This document shows, one piece after another, positions 32,205 through 41,845 of a stretch of 64,000 nucleotides of DNA. The DNA is from an uncultured Desulfomicrobiaceae bacterium (GTDB lineage: Bacteria; Desulfobacterota; Desulfovibrionia; Desulfovibrionales; Desulfomicrobiaceae). The DNA is taken from the NCBI GenBank assembly GCA_937989665.1, contig CALKRN010000008.1, positions 1 through 64,000 on the forward strand, read 5' to 3'. How positions within the stretch are numbered: the first letter of the stretch is position 1; each line of letters opens with the position of its first letter. Under the pieces are notes generated by a model. It saw nothing but the letters and a program-made list of their open reading frames with translations. It ran no database searches and was not told the DNA's origin. Made by a program: the position numbers and the translations under genes.

Positions 32205-33875
32205 ATGAAACGCTTCCTCGCCCAATGGCGCCACTATTTTGTCTTCGGTGCCATCTTCAGCTTTTTCCTCAACCTCTTGGCCCTCACCTTCCCCATCTAC
32301 ATGCTCTCGCTCTTTGACCATGTCCTGCAAAGCCGCAGCGTCCCGACCCTGGTCGCTGTCTCCATTGCCGCGACCCTCGCCCTCCTTACCCAAGGGGCCT
32401 TAGAGTTCATTCGCTCCCGCCTCCTGGTGCGTGCCAGTATCGCCATCGACGACACCTTAAGCGAAGATGTCCTCCACACCATGGTTAAACAAGCTGCCAG
32501 CCCCGGAGGAGACGGCTATGCGGTGGGCCTCAAAGACGTGAATACCATCCGCAACTTCCTCACCGGCTCAAGTATCTTCGCCATCTTCGACCTTCCCTGG
32601 TCTCCCATCTACATTGCCTTAGTTTTTGTGCTCCATCCCCTTCTTGGCTGGGTAGGTGTCCTCGCGGCGGCCTTGTCTTTCGTGCTGAGCGTCCTTTCGG
32701 ACAAAGTCAGTCGCAAGCCCATCGAACAAGCCAACACCATCGCCAACGCCGCCCAACGCCTCATTGGCACGGCAGTCCAGAACTCCCACGCCATCCGCTC
32801 CATGGGCATGCTCCCAGGTGTCACCGAACAATGGGCCAAGATGAACCGCCTCGTGGTCGCCCTACAGACGCGGGCGAGCAAACGCGCTGGCCTCCTCCAA
32901 ACCCTGGTGAAGCTCATCCGCCAGGCCATCCAGATGGCCATGTACGGCCTCGGTGCCTACCTGGCCATCACGAACCAAGCCACGGCCGGGATCATGTTTG
33001 CCTCGGCCATCCTCATGGGCCGGGGGCTGGCCCCCATCGATCTGCTCATCAGCACCCTCAAGAGCTTCATCGAGGCCCGAGAGGCCTACAACCGCCTCGA
33101 CAAGCTCTTCTCTACCCCGCCGGAGCCCGAACGTATGGAGCTCCCTCCGCCCTCTGGTGAGGTACGGGCCGAAGGGGTTTCGCTCGTCCTCGGCGGCCGG
33201 CCGGTACTTCAGAACATCTCCTTTGCCCTGGCTTCTGGGGAAATCATGGGCCTCATCGGCCCCAGCGCCGCCGGCAAATCCACCTTGGCCAAAGTCCTCC
33301 TCGGCATCTGGCCGCCAACTGCCGGCAAGGTGCGTCTCGATGGCGCCGATATCCTGAGCTGGGACGCCGAACGCCTCGGCCCCTACCTCGGTTATCTCCC
33401 CCAAGACGTGGAGCTCTTTGCCGGCACCATTGCCGACAACATCGCCCGTCTTGGCCCCAAGGACCCCGACAAGATCATCGAAGCCGCCCAAAAGGCCGGT
33501 ATCCACGACATGGTCTTGCGCATGCCCAAAGGCTACGACACCCCGATTGGCCCTGGTGGTATCACCCTCTCTGGAGGGCAGCGCCAACGCGTGGGCCTGG
33601 CGCGGGCCATGTACGGCAATCCCAAATTCCTCATCCTCGATGAACCTAACGCTAGCCTTGACGACGAAGGCGAACAGGCCCTGCTCCGCGCCTTGGCCCA
33701 GCTCAAGGAACAAGGTTCCACGGTCATCCTCATCACCCACAAGGCGAGCCTCCTCGCCAGCGTGGACAAGGTCCTCTTCTTGCGCGACGGCCAGCTGCTC
33801 ATCTTTGGTCCTCGCGATGCCGTGTTCCAGAAACTCGCTGAAGCCAACATGGTGCGCGTGCAGCGCGTCCAATAG
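32205..33875 (+). CDS. type I secretion system ABC permease/ATPase (PrtD-like)
   Basis: 556 residues. About residues 1-300 form the membrane exporter domain with a short N-terminus and no peptidase C39 domain. The ATPase domain has Walker A G-P-S-A-A-G-K-S-T, the L-S-G-G-Q-R-Q-R signature and Walker B F-L-I-L-D-E-P-N-A-S-L-D. It energises export of a substrate with a C-terminal, RTX-type signal through the trans-envelope channel. The ATG at 32205 has a weak site but starts the domain directly. It is followed by the fusion protein and TolC genes with gaps of 9 and -20 bases. No RTX substrate gene is in the window. Confidence 0.9.
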   Translation: MKRFLAQWRHYFVFGAIFSFFLNLLALTFPIYMLSLFDHVLQSRSVPTLVAVSIAATLALLTQGALEFIRSRLLVRASIAIDDTLSEDVLHTMVKQAASPGGDGYAVGLKDVNTIRNFLTGSSIFAIFDLPWSPIYIALVFVLHPLLGWVGVLAAALSFVLSVLSDKVSRKPIEQANTIANAAQRLIGTAVQNSHAIRSMGMLPGVTEQWAKMNRLVVALQTRASKRAGLLQTLVKLIRQAIQMAMYGLGAYLAITNQATAGIMFASAILMGRGLAPIDLLISTLKSFIEAREAYNRLDKLFSTPPEPERMELPPPSGEVRAEGVSLVLGGRPVLQNISFALASGEIMGLIGPSAAGKSTLAKVLLGIWPPTAGKVRLDGADILSWDAERLGPYLGYLPQDVELFAGTIADNIARLGPKDPDKIIEAAQKAGIHDMVLRMPKGYDTPIGPGGITLSGGQRQRVGLARAMYGNPKFLILDEPNASLDDEGEQALLRALAQLKEQGSTVILITHKASLLASVDKVLFLRDGQLLIFGPRDAVFQKLAEANMVRVQRVQ

Positions 33876-33884
33876 GGTACGACC

Positions 33885-35204
33885 ATGACCTCCACGAAAA
33901 AAAACGAACTCCTCACCCCAGATAACCCGCGAACCATCATTGCCGCAGGCCTTGTTGTCATCGTGCTCTTCTTTGGGGTGCTCGGCACCTGGGCCGCTGT
34001 GTTCAAGCTCGCAGGCGCGGTCATTGCCTCAGGTGAGGTGCGGGCAAGCACCAACCGTAAACCAGTCCAGCATCTGGAAGGAGGAATCGTCAAAGAAATC
34101 CTCGTCCAAGATGGCAGCCACGTGCGCAAAGGAGATACCCTCATCCGCCTCCAAGGGGAACACACCCGTGCCTCGGTGGACTTGCTGCGCGGGCAACTCG
34201 ATGTCCACCTGGCCGCGGAAGCCCGCCTCGAAGCGGAACGCGCTCGGGCATCGACCATCACCTGGCCCGATGCCCTCAAGGACCGCCAAGAGGATCCTAA
34301 AGTGGCCGCTATCCTGAACGCCGAGGCCAAACTCTTTGCCACCCGACGCACAACCTTGGAGAGCCAAGTCGCCCTCATCAAGGCACAGACAGAGCAAGTT
34401 ACTGAACAAATCCAAGGATATAGCGAACAATTACGCTCCACCGAGGCCGTGATCCGCTCCCTGGAAGAGGAATTGCGCGCCAAGCGCACCTTGCTGGAAG
34501 GCCGGTACATCGAAAAATCGCGTATCCTGGAGCTCGAACGAAGCCTTGCTTCGTATCAGGGCCGGCGCGGCGAGATTCAAAGCACCCTCGGCCAGCTGCG
34601 GGAAAAATCCGCAGAGCTCAAACTTCGTATCGCCTCGCTCCAGGAGGAATTCACCCAGCAAGTCACGACAGAACTCACCCGCACCAAAGCCGCTATCCTT
34701 GAGCTGCGCGAGCGTTTGCGGCCCCTGGAAGACGCCCTCACCCGCCTCGATATCACCGCCCCCATCGATGGCACGGTGGTAGGCCTTGCGGTCCATTCCG
34801 TGGAAGGGGTCATCCGGCCAGGGGAGACCCTCCTTGAGATCGTCCCTGACAACGAACCCCTCATCCTCGACTGCAAGATTTCCGTCCAAGATGTCACCCA
34901 TGTCTATGTCGGCCAACCGGCGGAGGTCCAGCTTTTGGCCTTCAAGTCCCGCACCACGCCCATGATCCCAGGCAAGGTGGTCTACGTCTCTGCAGACCGA
35001 GTCCTCACCCGCACTCCCCATGGCGATATGCCCACCTATGCCGTGCACATTGAAGTGGACCGCGCCGACCTCGAGGCCCATGGTCTCTACCTCTCCCCAG
35101 GCATGCCGGTAGCGGCCTTCCTCACCACGAAAGAGCGTACCGTACTTGCTTACTTCATCGACCCCCTTCTGGAGAACCTGCGCCATGCCATGCGGGAAAA
35201 TTAA
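33885..35204 (+). CDS. type I secretion membrane fusion protein (HlyD/PrtE family)
   Basis: 439 residues. One N-terminal membrane helix (I-I-A-A-G-L-V-V-I-V-L-F-F-G-V-L-G) is followed by a lipoyl-like half (G-E-V-R-A-S and Q-H-L-E-G-G-I-V-K-E-I-L-V-Q-D-G), a long coiled-coil hairpin with regular Glu/Lys/Leu heptads, the second lipoyl-like half (I-T-A-P-I-D-G-T-V-V-G-L-A) and a beta-barrel. This is the PrtE/HlyD layout. It bridges the inner-membrane ATPase and the TolC channel. It overlaps the next gene by 20 bases. Confidence 0.92.
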   Translation: MTSTKKNELLTPDNPRTIIAAGLVVIVLFFGVLGTWAAVFKLAGAVIASGEVRASTNRKPVQHLEGGIVKEILVQDGSHVRKGDTLIRLQGEHTRASVDLLRGQLDVHLAAEARLEAERARASTITWPDALKDRQEDPKVAAILNAEAKLFATRRTTLESQVALIKAQTEQVTEQIQGYSEQLRSTEAVIRSLEEELRAKRTLLEGRYIEKSRILELERSLASYQGRRGEIQSTLGQLREKSAELKLRIASLQEEFTQQVTTELTRTKAAILELRERLRPLEDALTRLDITAPIDGTVVGLAVHSVEGVIRPGETLLEIVPDNEPLILDCKISVQDVTHVYVGQPAEVQLLAFKSRTTPMIPGKVVYVSADRVLTRTPHGDMPTYAVHIEVDRADLEAHGLYLSPGMPVAAFLTTKERTVLAYFIDPLLENLRHAMREN

Positions 35205-36525
35205 ACGCCTTCTGGCCGCGGCCCTGGTGGTGCTGGCCTGGCTCAGTGTCCCGGCCCTTGCCCAAGAGGGGCCAGCGCCTCTCACCATGGAAGCCGCCGT
35301 GGACGAGGGTTTACGCGCCAACCAGGGCATCCAAGCCGCCCAAGCGGCCATGGCCCGGGCCGAAGCCGCCCTCAAGGCCGCCTGGGGGGGGCTGCTGCCG
35401 CGGATGGACCTCACCTACAACCGCAACCGTATCCACAACAACAGCGAGTCCTCGGAGCGTGATGCCGATTATCTCAACCAGCACGCCACCAACTGGAGCA
35501 TCAACCTCCGCCAACCTCTGTTCTATGGCGGGGCCCTCGTGAATCAGATCGCCAAATCGCGCTTGGAGCGCACCCGCCAGGAACTCCTCCTGCGCCAAAC
35601 CCAGGTGGAACTAGCCAGCGACATCCGCCAGACCTTCGTCAACATCCTCTGGTACCGGGCCGTGGCCCGGGCCTATGCCAAGTCCGTGGAACGGCTGCGC
35701 GGCCACCTCGAAGCAGCGCAAGCCTTTTTCCAGGTGGGCGAAAAACCGTGGCTTGCGGTCCTCGAAGCCCAAGTGGACCTGGCTGAGGCAGAACAAAACC
35801 TGGCCAAGGCGCGCAACCAAGAGCGGGTGTTTACGGTCAAACTCCAAAGCCTCCTTGGCCGCGCCACCGAGGAAAACGCCCATTTCGCCGGCGAGCTGGC
35901 AGACTTTGTCCTTGCCTTTCCCCTCTCCCGCGAAGACTGTATCCTGCGGGCTCAAACCCAGCGTCCAGACATCCGCGCCCTCGAGGCCCTTGTGGAAATG
36001 GCAGACAAGGACATCCTCATTACCGCCTCCGAAGCCCTCCCACGCGTGAGCCTCAACCTCGGCTACACCGACCAACACACCGATTACGACAACTACCCCA
36101 AAGCGGAAATCGACCGCCAATACGTTTCCGGGGGCGTCCAACTCCAATGGAATCTCTTTGCTGGCGGGCAAACCTACCAGGGCGTGCAGCAAGCGCGCCA
36201 CGAAAAGACCCGCATCACTGCCAAGCGCGACGAGGCCACCACCCAAGCGCGCACCGAGGTCACCCAATACTTCCTGGAGATGGACGATGCCCGCGCCCGC
36301 ATGGATGTGGCCAAGCGCTCCATGGCCTCGGCCCAAGAGGCCTTCGCAATGGCCGAGGTGCGCTTCAAGACTGGCGAGGGCACGGCTACTGAGGTCCTCG
36401 ACGCCCAAACCCGGATGGTCAACGCCGAGCTCTCCCTGGTCCGAGCGCGCGCCGAATACCTCCAAGCCCAATTTGCCCTGCTGCGCGCCATGGGTGCTTT
36501 AAACGCCAACGAGCTGGGCAGTTGA
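35185..36525 (+). CDS. TolC family outer-membrane channel
   Basis: 446 residues. A Sec signal peptide of about 27 residues (K-I-K-R-L-L-A-A-A to A-L-A-Q) is followed by two repeats of long helices and beta strands typical of TolC, including a D-L-T-Y-N-R-N segment and G-V-Q-L-Q-W-N-L-F-A-G-G-Q-T near the second strand pair. It is the outer-membrane exit of this type I secretion system. The start is inside the fusion-protein gene. Its TGA shares a base with the ATG of the UvsE gene. Confidence 0.9.
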   Translation: MPCGKIKRLLAAALVVLAWLSVPALAQEGPAPLTMEAAVDEGLRANQGIQAAQAAMARAEAALKAAWGGLLPRMDLTYNRNRIHNNSESSERDADYLNQHATNWSINLRQPLFYGGALVNQIAKSRLERTRQELLLRQTQVELASDIRQTFVNILWYRAVARAYAKSVERLRGHLEAAQAFFQVGEKPWLAVLEAQVDLAEAEQNLAKARNQERVFTVKLQSLLGRATEENAHFAGELADFVLAFPLSREDCILRAQTQRPDIRALEALVEMADKDILITASEALPRVSLNLGYTDQHTDYDNYPKAEIDRQYVSGGVQLQWNLFAGGQTYQGVQQARHEKTRITAKRDEATTQARTEVTQYFLEMDDARARMDVAKRSMASAQEAFAMAEVRFKTGEGTATEVLDAQTRMVNAELSLVRARAEYLQAQFALLRAMGALNANELGS

Positions 36526-37475
36526 TGTCCCTACGCCTGGGGCTGTGCTGCATCTTTATCCAGGAGCCTATCCGCTTTCGCTCCCTCACAGCCAAGGCCC
36601 TCCTCGCCCTCCCGCCAGCAGCGCGCCGAGCCCGCATCGATGCTGTCTGCCGCCACAACGCCGAGAGCCTCGTGGCCGCCATCCAAGCCGTCATCCGTCT
36701 TGGCATCGAGGCCTTCCGCATCCTCTCTCCGCTCTTGCCACGCATCACCCATCCCCAAGTGGGCTACCGTCTAGAAGACCTGCCTTCCGCCACGGCCATC
36801 CGCCAGGCCTTTTCTCAGGTCCGCGACCTGGCCAAGGCCCACGATATCCGCCTAAGTTTCCACCCCGACCAATTTGTCGTCCCAGCAAGCCCCAATCCTG
36901 CGGTGCGGGAAAACTCCCTGCGCGAGCTCACCTACCATGGCTGGCTCGCTGACCTCCTCGGCGCCGAGGTCATCAATCTCCACGCCGGCGGAGCCTACGG
37001 CGACCCCGCAGCAGCCCTAACGCGCTTTGCCGCAGTCTTCCGCGACCTCCCCGAGGCCGTGCGTACCCGCCTCACCGTGGAAAACGACGACCGCGTCTTT
37101 TCCCCCCGCCAACTCCTCCCCCTCACCGAGGCCACCGGGATACCCCTCGTCTACGACGTCCACCACCACCGCTGCCTCCCCGATGACCTGAGCATCGACG
37201 AGGCCACCGCGCTCGCTGCCGCTACTTGGGCTGGCCGCGAACCCTATTGCCATATCTCCTCGCCCCTCCACCCCTGGGGCAGCGGCGATCCCAAACCTCA
37301 CGCTGACTTCATCGACCCGGCCGATGTCCCCTGTTCCTGGCTCTCGCGCTCCATGACCGTGGACGTCGAGGCCAAGGCCAAAGAATTGGCCGTCCTCCAG
37401 CTCCAACGAGACCTGGAGCGCCTCCCCAACGAGCATCCCTGCCCCTCTCCTTTACGCCCCACAGACTTGCGCTAA
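36525..37475 (+). CDS. uvsE: UV DNA damage endonuclease (UvsE/UvdE family)
   Basis: 316 residues forming a TIM-barrel of the UvdE family. Recognisable stretches are R-L-G-L-C-C at the start, F-R-I-L-S-P-L-L, L-S-F-H-P-D-Q-F, N-L-H-A-G-G, V-E-N-D-D and Y-D-V-H-H-H, which supply the metal-binding His, Glu and Asp residues. It nicks DNA on the 5' side of UV photoproducts. The ATG overlaps the TGA of the TolC gene (TGATG), which is an odd partnership for a repair enzyme. It ends just before a DUF499-like fragment. Confidence 0.87.
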   Translation: MSLRLGLCCIFIQEPIRFRSLTAKALLALPPAARRARIDAVCRHNAESLVAAIQAVIRLGIEAFRILSPLLPRITHPQVGYRLEDLPSATAIRQAFSQVRDLAKAHDIRLSFHPDQFVVPASPNPAVRENSLRELTYHGWLADLLGAEVINLHAGGAYGDPAAALTRFAAVFRDLPEAVRTRLTVENDDRVFSPRQLLPLTEATGIPLVYDVHHHRCLPDDLSIDEATALAAATWAGREPYCHISSPLHPWGSGDPKPHADFIDPADVPCSWLSRSMTVDVEAKAKELAVLQLQRDLERLPNEHPCPSPLRPTDLR

Positions 37476-37540
37476 GCCTCGCCAGACCTCCTCCTTCCCC
37501 GAGCCGCACACGGCGCGAGGAAGGCAGCCCCCTTTCTTCG

Positions 37541-37792
37541 TTGGTGCGGGCAAAGGGGAAAAGGGATGCCGGCAGGGTCGACCACGACCCAATCCAGGCC
37601 AAGAAGCAGTTTGCCGACCTGGTCGAAGCGGTCATCCAATATCTTGCCCAGCGCTCCGAGGTGAAGGCGAGGATCGCCATCGAGATCCACGCCGAATCGG
37701 CCACCGGCTTCGACGCCGCATTGCAACGCGTAGTCAGGGAGAATTGCGCTGTGCTGAAGTTCAAGAATGCCGAGTTTGAAGACGGCGAATAA
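37541..37792 (+). pseudogene. C-terminal fragment of a DUF499-like ATPase
   Basis: The frame, open from about 37475 and with a TTG at 37541, encodes a tail reading D-P-I-Q-A, L-V-E-A-V-I-Q-Y-L, A-R-I-A-I-E-I-H-A-E, R-V-V-R-E-N-C and L-K-F-K-N-A-E-F. This resembles the C-termini of large DUF499-family AAA-type ATPases associated with some defence and restriction islands, from memory of the family. Such proteins are about 1000 residues, so only the last ~80 remain. It lies between uvsE and RNase J, with a poor start and no partners, so I call it a remnant. Confidence 0.5.
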
Positions 37793-37952
37793 GCGCGTCC
37801 GTTGTGCGGTCACGATCCGCGCGCAGATCGTGCGGCCCCGCCGTCTCCAAAGAGCGCTTTGTGGGAAGAATGAGGACCTCCAACGCCATGGGCCATCGGC
37901 AACCTACAGTGCACAAGAGCGGTTTGTAGCTGCAACCCCAACGAACCCCAAG

Positions 37953-39611
37953 TTAATTGAGCCGCACAACAATCGGCACGACGACAGGGTCGCGGTCGAG
38001 GACGTTGCGAAAGAACCGCCGCAAGGCCTGGCGGATGCGATCTTCCATCTTGCGGGTGTCCTGTTTGGGGTCCTGTTCTACGATGTCCAAGATGAGGCAT
38101 TGGGCGTCTTGCAGGACATAGGCAAAGTGCTGCTCAAAAATAAAGCCCTTGGACTGCAGGGTCGGGCCAAAGACGACCGTGCCATACTCGTCCTGGACCA
38201 ACAGCGCCACCACCATGCCTTCATCGGCCAAAATCTGCCGCTCCTTGAGGACGCTCTGTCCCACGTCACCGACCCCTTTGCCGTCCACGAGGACAGAATC
38301 TACCGGCACATGCTCCTCGAGGCGCATCCTGCCATCGGCGAACAAGGTGACAGGATCGCCGTTTTCCACCACCAACGCCCGCTCCGGGGCCACGCCACAG
38401 GCACGGGCGAGCTCCGCATGTTTGACTAGGTGTCGGTATTCCCCGTGGATAGGAATAAAAAACTTGGGCTGGATCGTGCGGAGCATGACCTCGAGCTCCT
38501 CCCGATGGGCATGGCCCGAGGCGTGAATGGACTGGATCTTTTCATGGAGCACGGTGGCACCAAGGCGGTAGAGGTCGTTGATGACCCGGGTAATGGCGCG
38601 GGTGTTGCCCGGGATAAAACTCGAGGACAGGATGACGAGGTCTCCCGGCTGAATTGCCAATTGCCGGTGTTCTCCGCGAGCCACGCGGCTCAGGGCAGAG
38701 AGCGGCTCCCCTTGAGAGCCGGTGAGGAGAATAATCGCCCGCTCCAAGGACTGTTCTGAGAAGACTTCCAAGGGCTGGCAGCGCCGCGGGTCCACTCGAA
38801 GCAGCCCCAGATCGCGGGCAATCTCCATGTTGGAGGACAAGCTGCGTCCCGTAAAGGCCACTGCTCGATGGAGACGGGCGGCGATATCGAGGATCTCCTG
38901 AATGCGCTGGATATGACTGGAAAAAAGGGTCACGAGCACCCGGCCCGGGGCCCCCGCGATAATTCCCTCCAAGGTTGCCTCGATCTCCCGCTCGGAGAGG
39001 GAGGTCCCCTCGCGCTCCACATTGGTGGAATCGGACAAGAGGAGCTGCACCCCAGGGGCAGCAAACTGGGCAAAGGCATCCAGGTCCGTGGCGTGACCGC
39101 CAAGGGGCGTGGGGTCGAGCTTGAAGTCACCAGTATGGATGATGCGGCCTACCGGGGTCTCAAGCCCTAGGCCAAAGCCTTCCACAATGGAATGGCAGAC
39201 GGGCAAAAAGGTGCAGGCAAAGGGGCCAAGCTCCACCCGGCTGCCGGCCCGTACGGGGCGCGCATCGAGGAGGTGCTCCTGGCCACGCTCCTGGAGCTTC
39301 TTCTGCACAAGCCCCAAGGTAAACTGCGAGCCATACACCGGCAGGCGCGGCAGCCCTGGCAAGAGCCAGGGGAGGGCACCGATGTGGTCCTCATGCCCGT
39401 GGGTCAGAATAATCCCCACGAGCTTGGAGCGGCGCTCGAAGATAAAATCAAGGCGCGGAATAACAATATCCACGCCGTAGAGCACCGCATCCGGGAACAT
39501 GAGCCCACAATCCACCAGGAGCATCTGCTCCGAGGTCTCCAGGGCCAGGCAATTCATGCCGATTTCGCCAAGCCCCCCCAACGGGGTGATGGTCACAGCG
39601 GATGCGTCCAT
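37953..39611 (-). CDS. rnj: ribonuclease J
   Basis: 552 residues, the length of RNase J. The metallo-beta-lactamase core has L-T-H-G-H-E-D-H-I-G near residues 69-78, further His/Asp ligands in H-T-G-D-F-K and the beta-CASP motifs in T-G-S-Q-G-E-P and H-A-S-G-H-A. The C-terminal ~130 residues match the dimerising end of the family. It should act as a 5'-to-3' exonuclease and endonuclease on RNA. It is transcribed toward the DUF499-like fragment; the EF-G-like gene upstream ends at a hairpin, so it probably has its own promoter. Confidence 0.93.
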   Translation of the reverse strand: MDASAVTITPLGGLGEIGMNCLALETSEQMLLVDCGLMFPDAVLYGVDIVIPRLDFIFERRSKLVGIILTHGHEDHIGALPWLLPGLPRLPVYGSQFTLGLVQKKLQERGQEHLLDARPVRAGSRVELGPFACTFLPVCHSIVEGFGLGLETPVGRIIHTGDFKLDPTPLGGHATDLDAFAQFAAPGVQLLLSDSTNVEREGTSLSEREIEATLEGIIAGAPGRVLVTLFSSHIQRIQEILDIAARLHRAVAFTGRSLSSNMEIARDLGLLRVDPRRCQPLEVFSEQSLERAIILLTGSQGEPLSALSRVARGEHRQLAIQPGDLVILSSSFIPGNTRAITRVINDLYRLGATVLHEKIQSIHASGHAHREELEVMLRTIQPKFFIPIHGEYRHLVKHAELARACGVAPERALVVENGDPVTLFADGRMRLEEHVPVDSVLVDGKGVGDVGQSVLKERQILADEGMVVALLVQDEYGTVVFGPTLQSKGFIFEQHFAYVLQDAQCLILDIVEQDPKQDTRKMEDRIRQALRRFFRNVLDRDPVVVPIVVRLN

Positions 39612-39721
39612 GGGGCCATCCTTCCTCCAGAAGAGATATCCCGTTCTGGCTACGGAAATTTAGCCCGGAAAACAAGCACGATGCCGCAAGACAATGGCTC
39701 GTTTTTTGTCTGGCGTTGTAT

Positions 39722-39760
39722 CCAAAAAGTAAAGCACCAGACCGCAGAGGCCTGGTGCCT
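39722..39760 (-). terminator. terminator downstream of the EF-G-like gene
   Basis: On the minus strand GCACCAGG pairs with TCTGGTGC around a short loop, followed by TTTACTTTTT. It lies 25 bases after the EF-G-like stop at 39785. Confidence 0.75.
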
Positions 39761-39784
39761 TGCCCTCCAATGGGCTTCAGTTGG

Positions 39785-41845
39785 TTAGGTCTCCGTACGT
39801 TTGGCTTCGGCAATAACTGCTTCGGCAATCTGCGGTGGGCATTCTTCGTAGTGGTCAAACTCCATGGTAAATGTCCCCTGACCACCGGTCATGGAGCGCA
39901 GGGTCTGGGCATACTGCATCATCTCGGCCATGGGGACATGGGCGCGCACCTCGGTTACCCCGCCACTGGAATCCGACCCCAGCACCCGGCCGCGCCGGCT
40001 GGAGAGATCCCCAATGACATCGCCCATGTACTCGTCGGGGATAAACACACTCACCAGCATGATGGGCTCAAGGAGAATAGGATTACACTGCTCCATGGCC
40101 TTCTTGAAGGCCAACGAGCCGGCGATCTTGAAGGCCATTTCCGAGGAATCCACTGAGTGGTAGGAGCCGTCGTAGAGGCTGACCTTGAAATCGATAACCG
40201 GGTAGCCGGCCAAAAAGCCCCGCGCCGCAGCCTCCTGAATCCCCTTATCCACCGCCGGGATATAGTTGCGCGGGATGGCCCCGCCCACGACCTCGTCTAC
40301 GAACTCGTAGCCCGCCCCCCGGGGCAGAGGCTCCATGCGGATCCAACAATCGCCAAATTGACCACGACCACCGGTCTGTTTCTTATGCCGGCCCTGGACC
40401 TGGGCTTTGCCTTTGATGGTCTCGCGGTACGGGATTTTGGGCGTCTGGAGGAGGATATTGGCCTTGTAGCGGCGCTTGGCCTTTTCCACCGCGATCTCGA
40501 TATGGAGCTGCCCCATGCCCGAGAGGAGCATATCGCCGGTGTCTTCGTTGCGGGTAAGCTGCAAGGTGACGTCTTCATCCAGGAGCTTTTGTACGGCGGC
40601 AAAGACCTTATCTTCGTCCCCTTTTTCCTGGGCCGCCAAGGCATAGCTTAAGATGGGGGGGGTAAGTTTGGGCGGCACGAGGGCAAACGGCGCCTTTTCC
40701 GCACACAAGGTATCGCCCGTGGCCGTGTTCTTGAGCTTGGCCACGGCCACGATCGCCCCCGGCCCTACGGCCTCTTTACAGGGAATCTGTTTTTTGCCCT
40801 CGAGATAGAGCAACCCACCGATCTTTTCCTTGTCCTCCTTCGTGGCATTGAGGACCGTCATATCCGGTGCCAAAATCCCTGAGAGGACCCGCAGGATGGA
40901 GAGCTGGCCGGTAAAGGGATCGGAGAGGGTCTTGCAGACAAACGCCGCCAGCGGTTCTTCCGGGCTTGAGGCCCGGGTGGCGCCGTCCTTGCCCTGCCAC
41001 GGGGCATGCTCCAAGGGCGAGGGAAGAAAGCGCGCAATGGCATCGAGGAGCAAGGCTCCCCCTTTGGCCGTCAAGGCTGAGCCCACCACCACCGGCACGA
41101 GGGCCCGGGAGAGGACCCCCTGCCGCAAACCAGCCTCCAGGTCCGCCGCCGAGAGTTCGCCGGCGTCGAGATACCGTTCCATGAGCTCTTCGCTCGTCTC
41201 GGCGATGTTTTCCACCGCCACCTCGCGGGCGGCCTGGACTTCATCGACCATATCTTCAGGCACGGCGGCAGGGGTAAGGGCGCCATTGTCTCCAAAAAGC
41301 AGGGCCGAGCCAGCAAGGACGTCCACCACGCCCCGAAAATTGGCCTCACTGCCAATGGGCATAAAAAGCGGCACGGCCCGCACCCCAAGGACCGAGGTCA
41401 ACCCCGCCAGGGCCGCAGCAAAATCCGCCCGCTCCCGGTCCATCTTACCGATAAAGGCCAAGGCCGGCAGGTCGAGCTTGCGCGCCTCGCCCCAGATCTT
41501 TTTCGTGAGTGGTTTGACGCCATCAAGGGCATCCAGCACCAAGACCACGCCATCCACTGCAGTGAGAAGATACGGTAAATCGCCGATAAAATTGGTGTCA
41601 CCGGGCGTATCCACGAGAAAATGCTCTGCCCCTTTCCAAAGATAGTGGGCAAAGCCCGGCTGGATACTGCCCCGGCGTTTGATTTCTTCGGGCTCATAGT
41701 CCAGGGCGGTGGTCCCTTCTTCGATCTTGCCCTGCCGCGACAGGACACCGGCCGTCACCAGCATATGTTCTGCCAGCGAGGTCTTGCCCGTGCCCCCATG
41801 TCCAATCAGGGCATACGTCCGTTGTTGTGCCAGTCGTTCCTCCAT
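39785..41845 (-). CDS. EF-G-like translational GTPase (FusA2-type)
   Basis: 686 residues. G1 is G-H-G-G-T-G-K-T-S and G3 is D-T-P-G-D. At G4, where the family has N-K-M-D, this protein reads G-K-M-D (near residue 133), losing the asparagine that normally holds the guanine ring. Domains II to V follow, with the C-terminal I-E-I-A-V-E-K-A-K segment and the M-S-F-M-E type EF-G ending replaced by T-M-E-F-D-H. I chose 41845 over 41992 because of the GGGGG site and because the GTPase fold then begins at residue 10. It is the second type of EF-G known in many bacteria, not the str-operon copy. Nucleotide specificity may be altered. Confidence 0.8.
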   Translation of the reverse strand: MEERLAQQRTYALIGHGGTGKTSLAEHMLVTAGVLSRQGKIEEGTTALDYEPEEIKRRGSIQPGFAHYLWKGAEHFLVDTPGDTNFIGDLPYLLTAVDGVVLVLDALDGVKPLTKKIWGEARKLDLPALAFIGKMDRERADFAAALAGLTSVLGVRAVPLFMPIGSEANFRGVVDVLAGSALLFGDNGALTPAAVPEDMVDEVQAAREVAVENIAETSEELMERYLDAGELSAADLEAGLRQGVLSRALVPVVVGSALTAKGGALLLDAIARFLPSPLEHAPWQGKDGATRASSPEEPLAAFVCKTLSDPFTGQLSILRVLSGILAPDMTVLNATKEDKEKIGGLLYLEGKKQIPCKEAVGPGAIVAVAKLKNTATGDTLCAEKAPFALVPPKLTPPILSYALAAQEKGDEDKVFAAVQKLLDEDVTLQLTRNEDTGDMLLSGMGQLHIEIAVEKAKRRYKANILLQTPKIPYRETIKGKAQVQGRHKKQTGGRGQFGDCWIRMEPLPRGAGYEFVDEVVGGAIPRNYIPAVDKGIQEAAARGFLAGYPVIDFKVSLYDGSYHSVDSSEMAFKIAGSLAFKKAMEQCNPILLEPIMLVSVFIPDEYMGDVIGDLSSRRGRVLGSDSSGGVTEVRAHVPMAEMMQYAQTLRSMTGGQGTFTMEFDHYEECPPQIAEAVIAEAKRTET

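Noticed and set aside
37793-37952. Possible small RNA or promoter region between the DUF499-like fragment and RNase J
   Set aside because: No hairpin with T-run, no promoter pair and no repeat could be fixed. It is plain convergent intergenic DNA.
40830-41645. A serine/arginine-rich frame on the plus strand
   Set aside because: It is antisense to the EF-G-like gene and has no ribosome binding site or domain.
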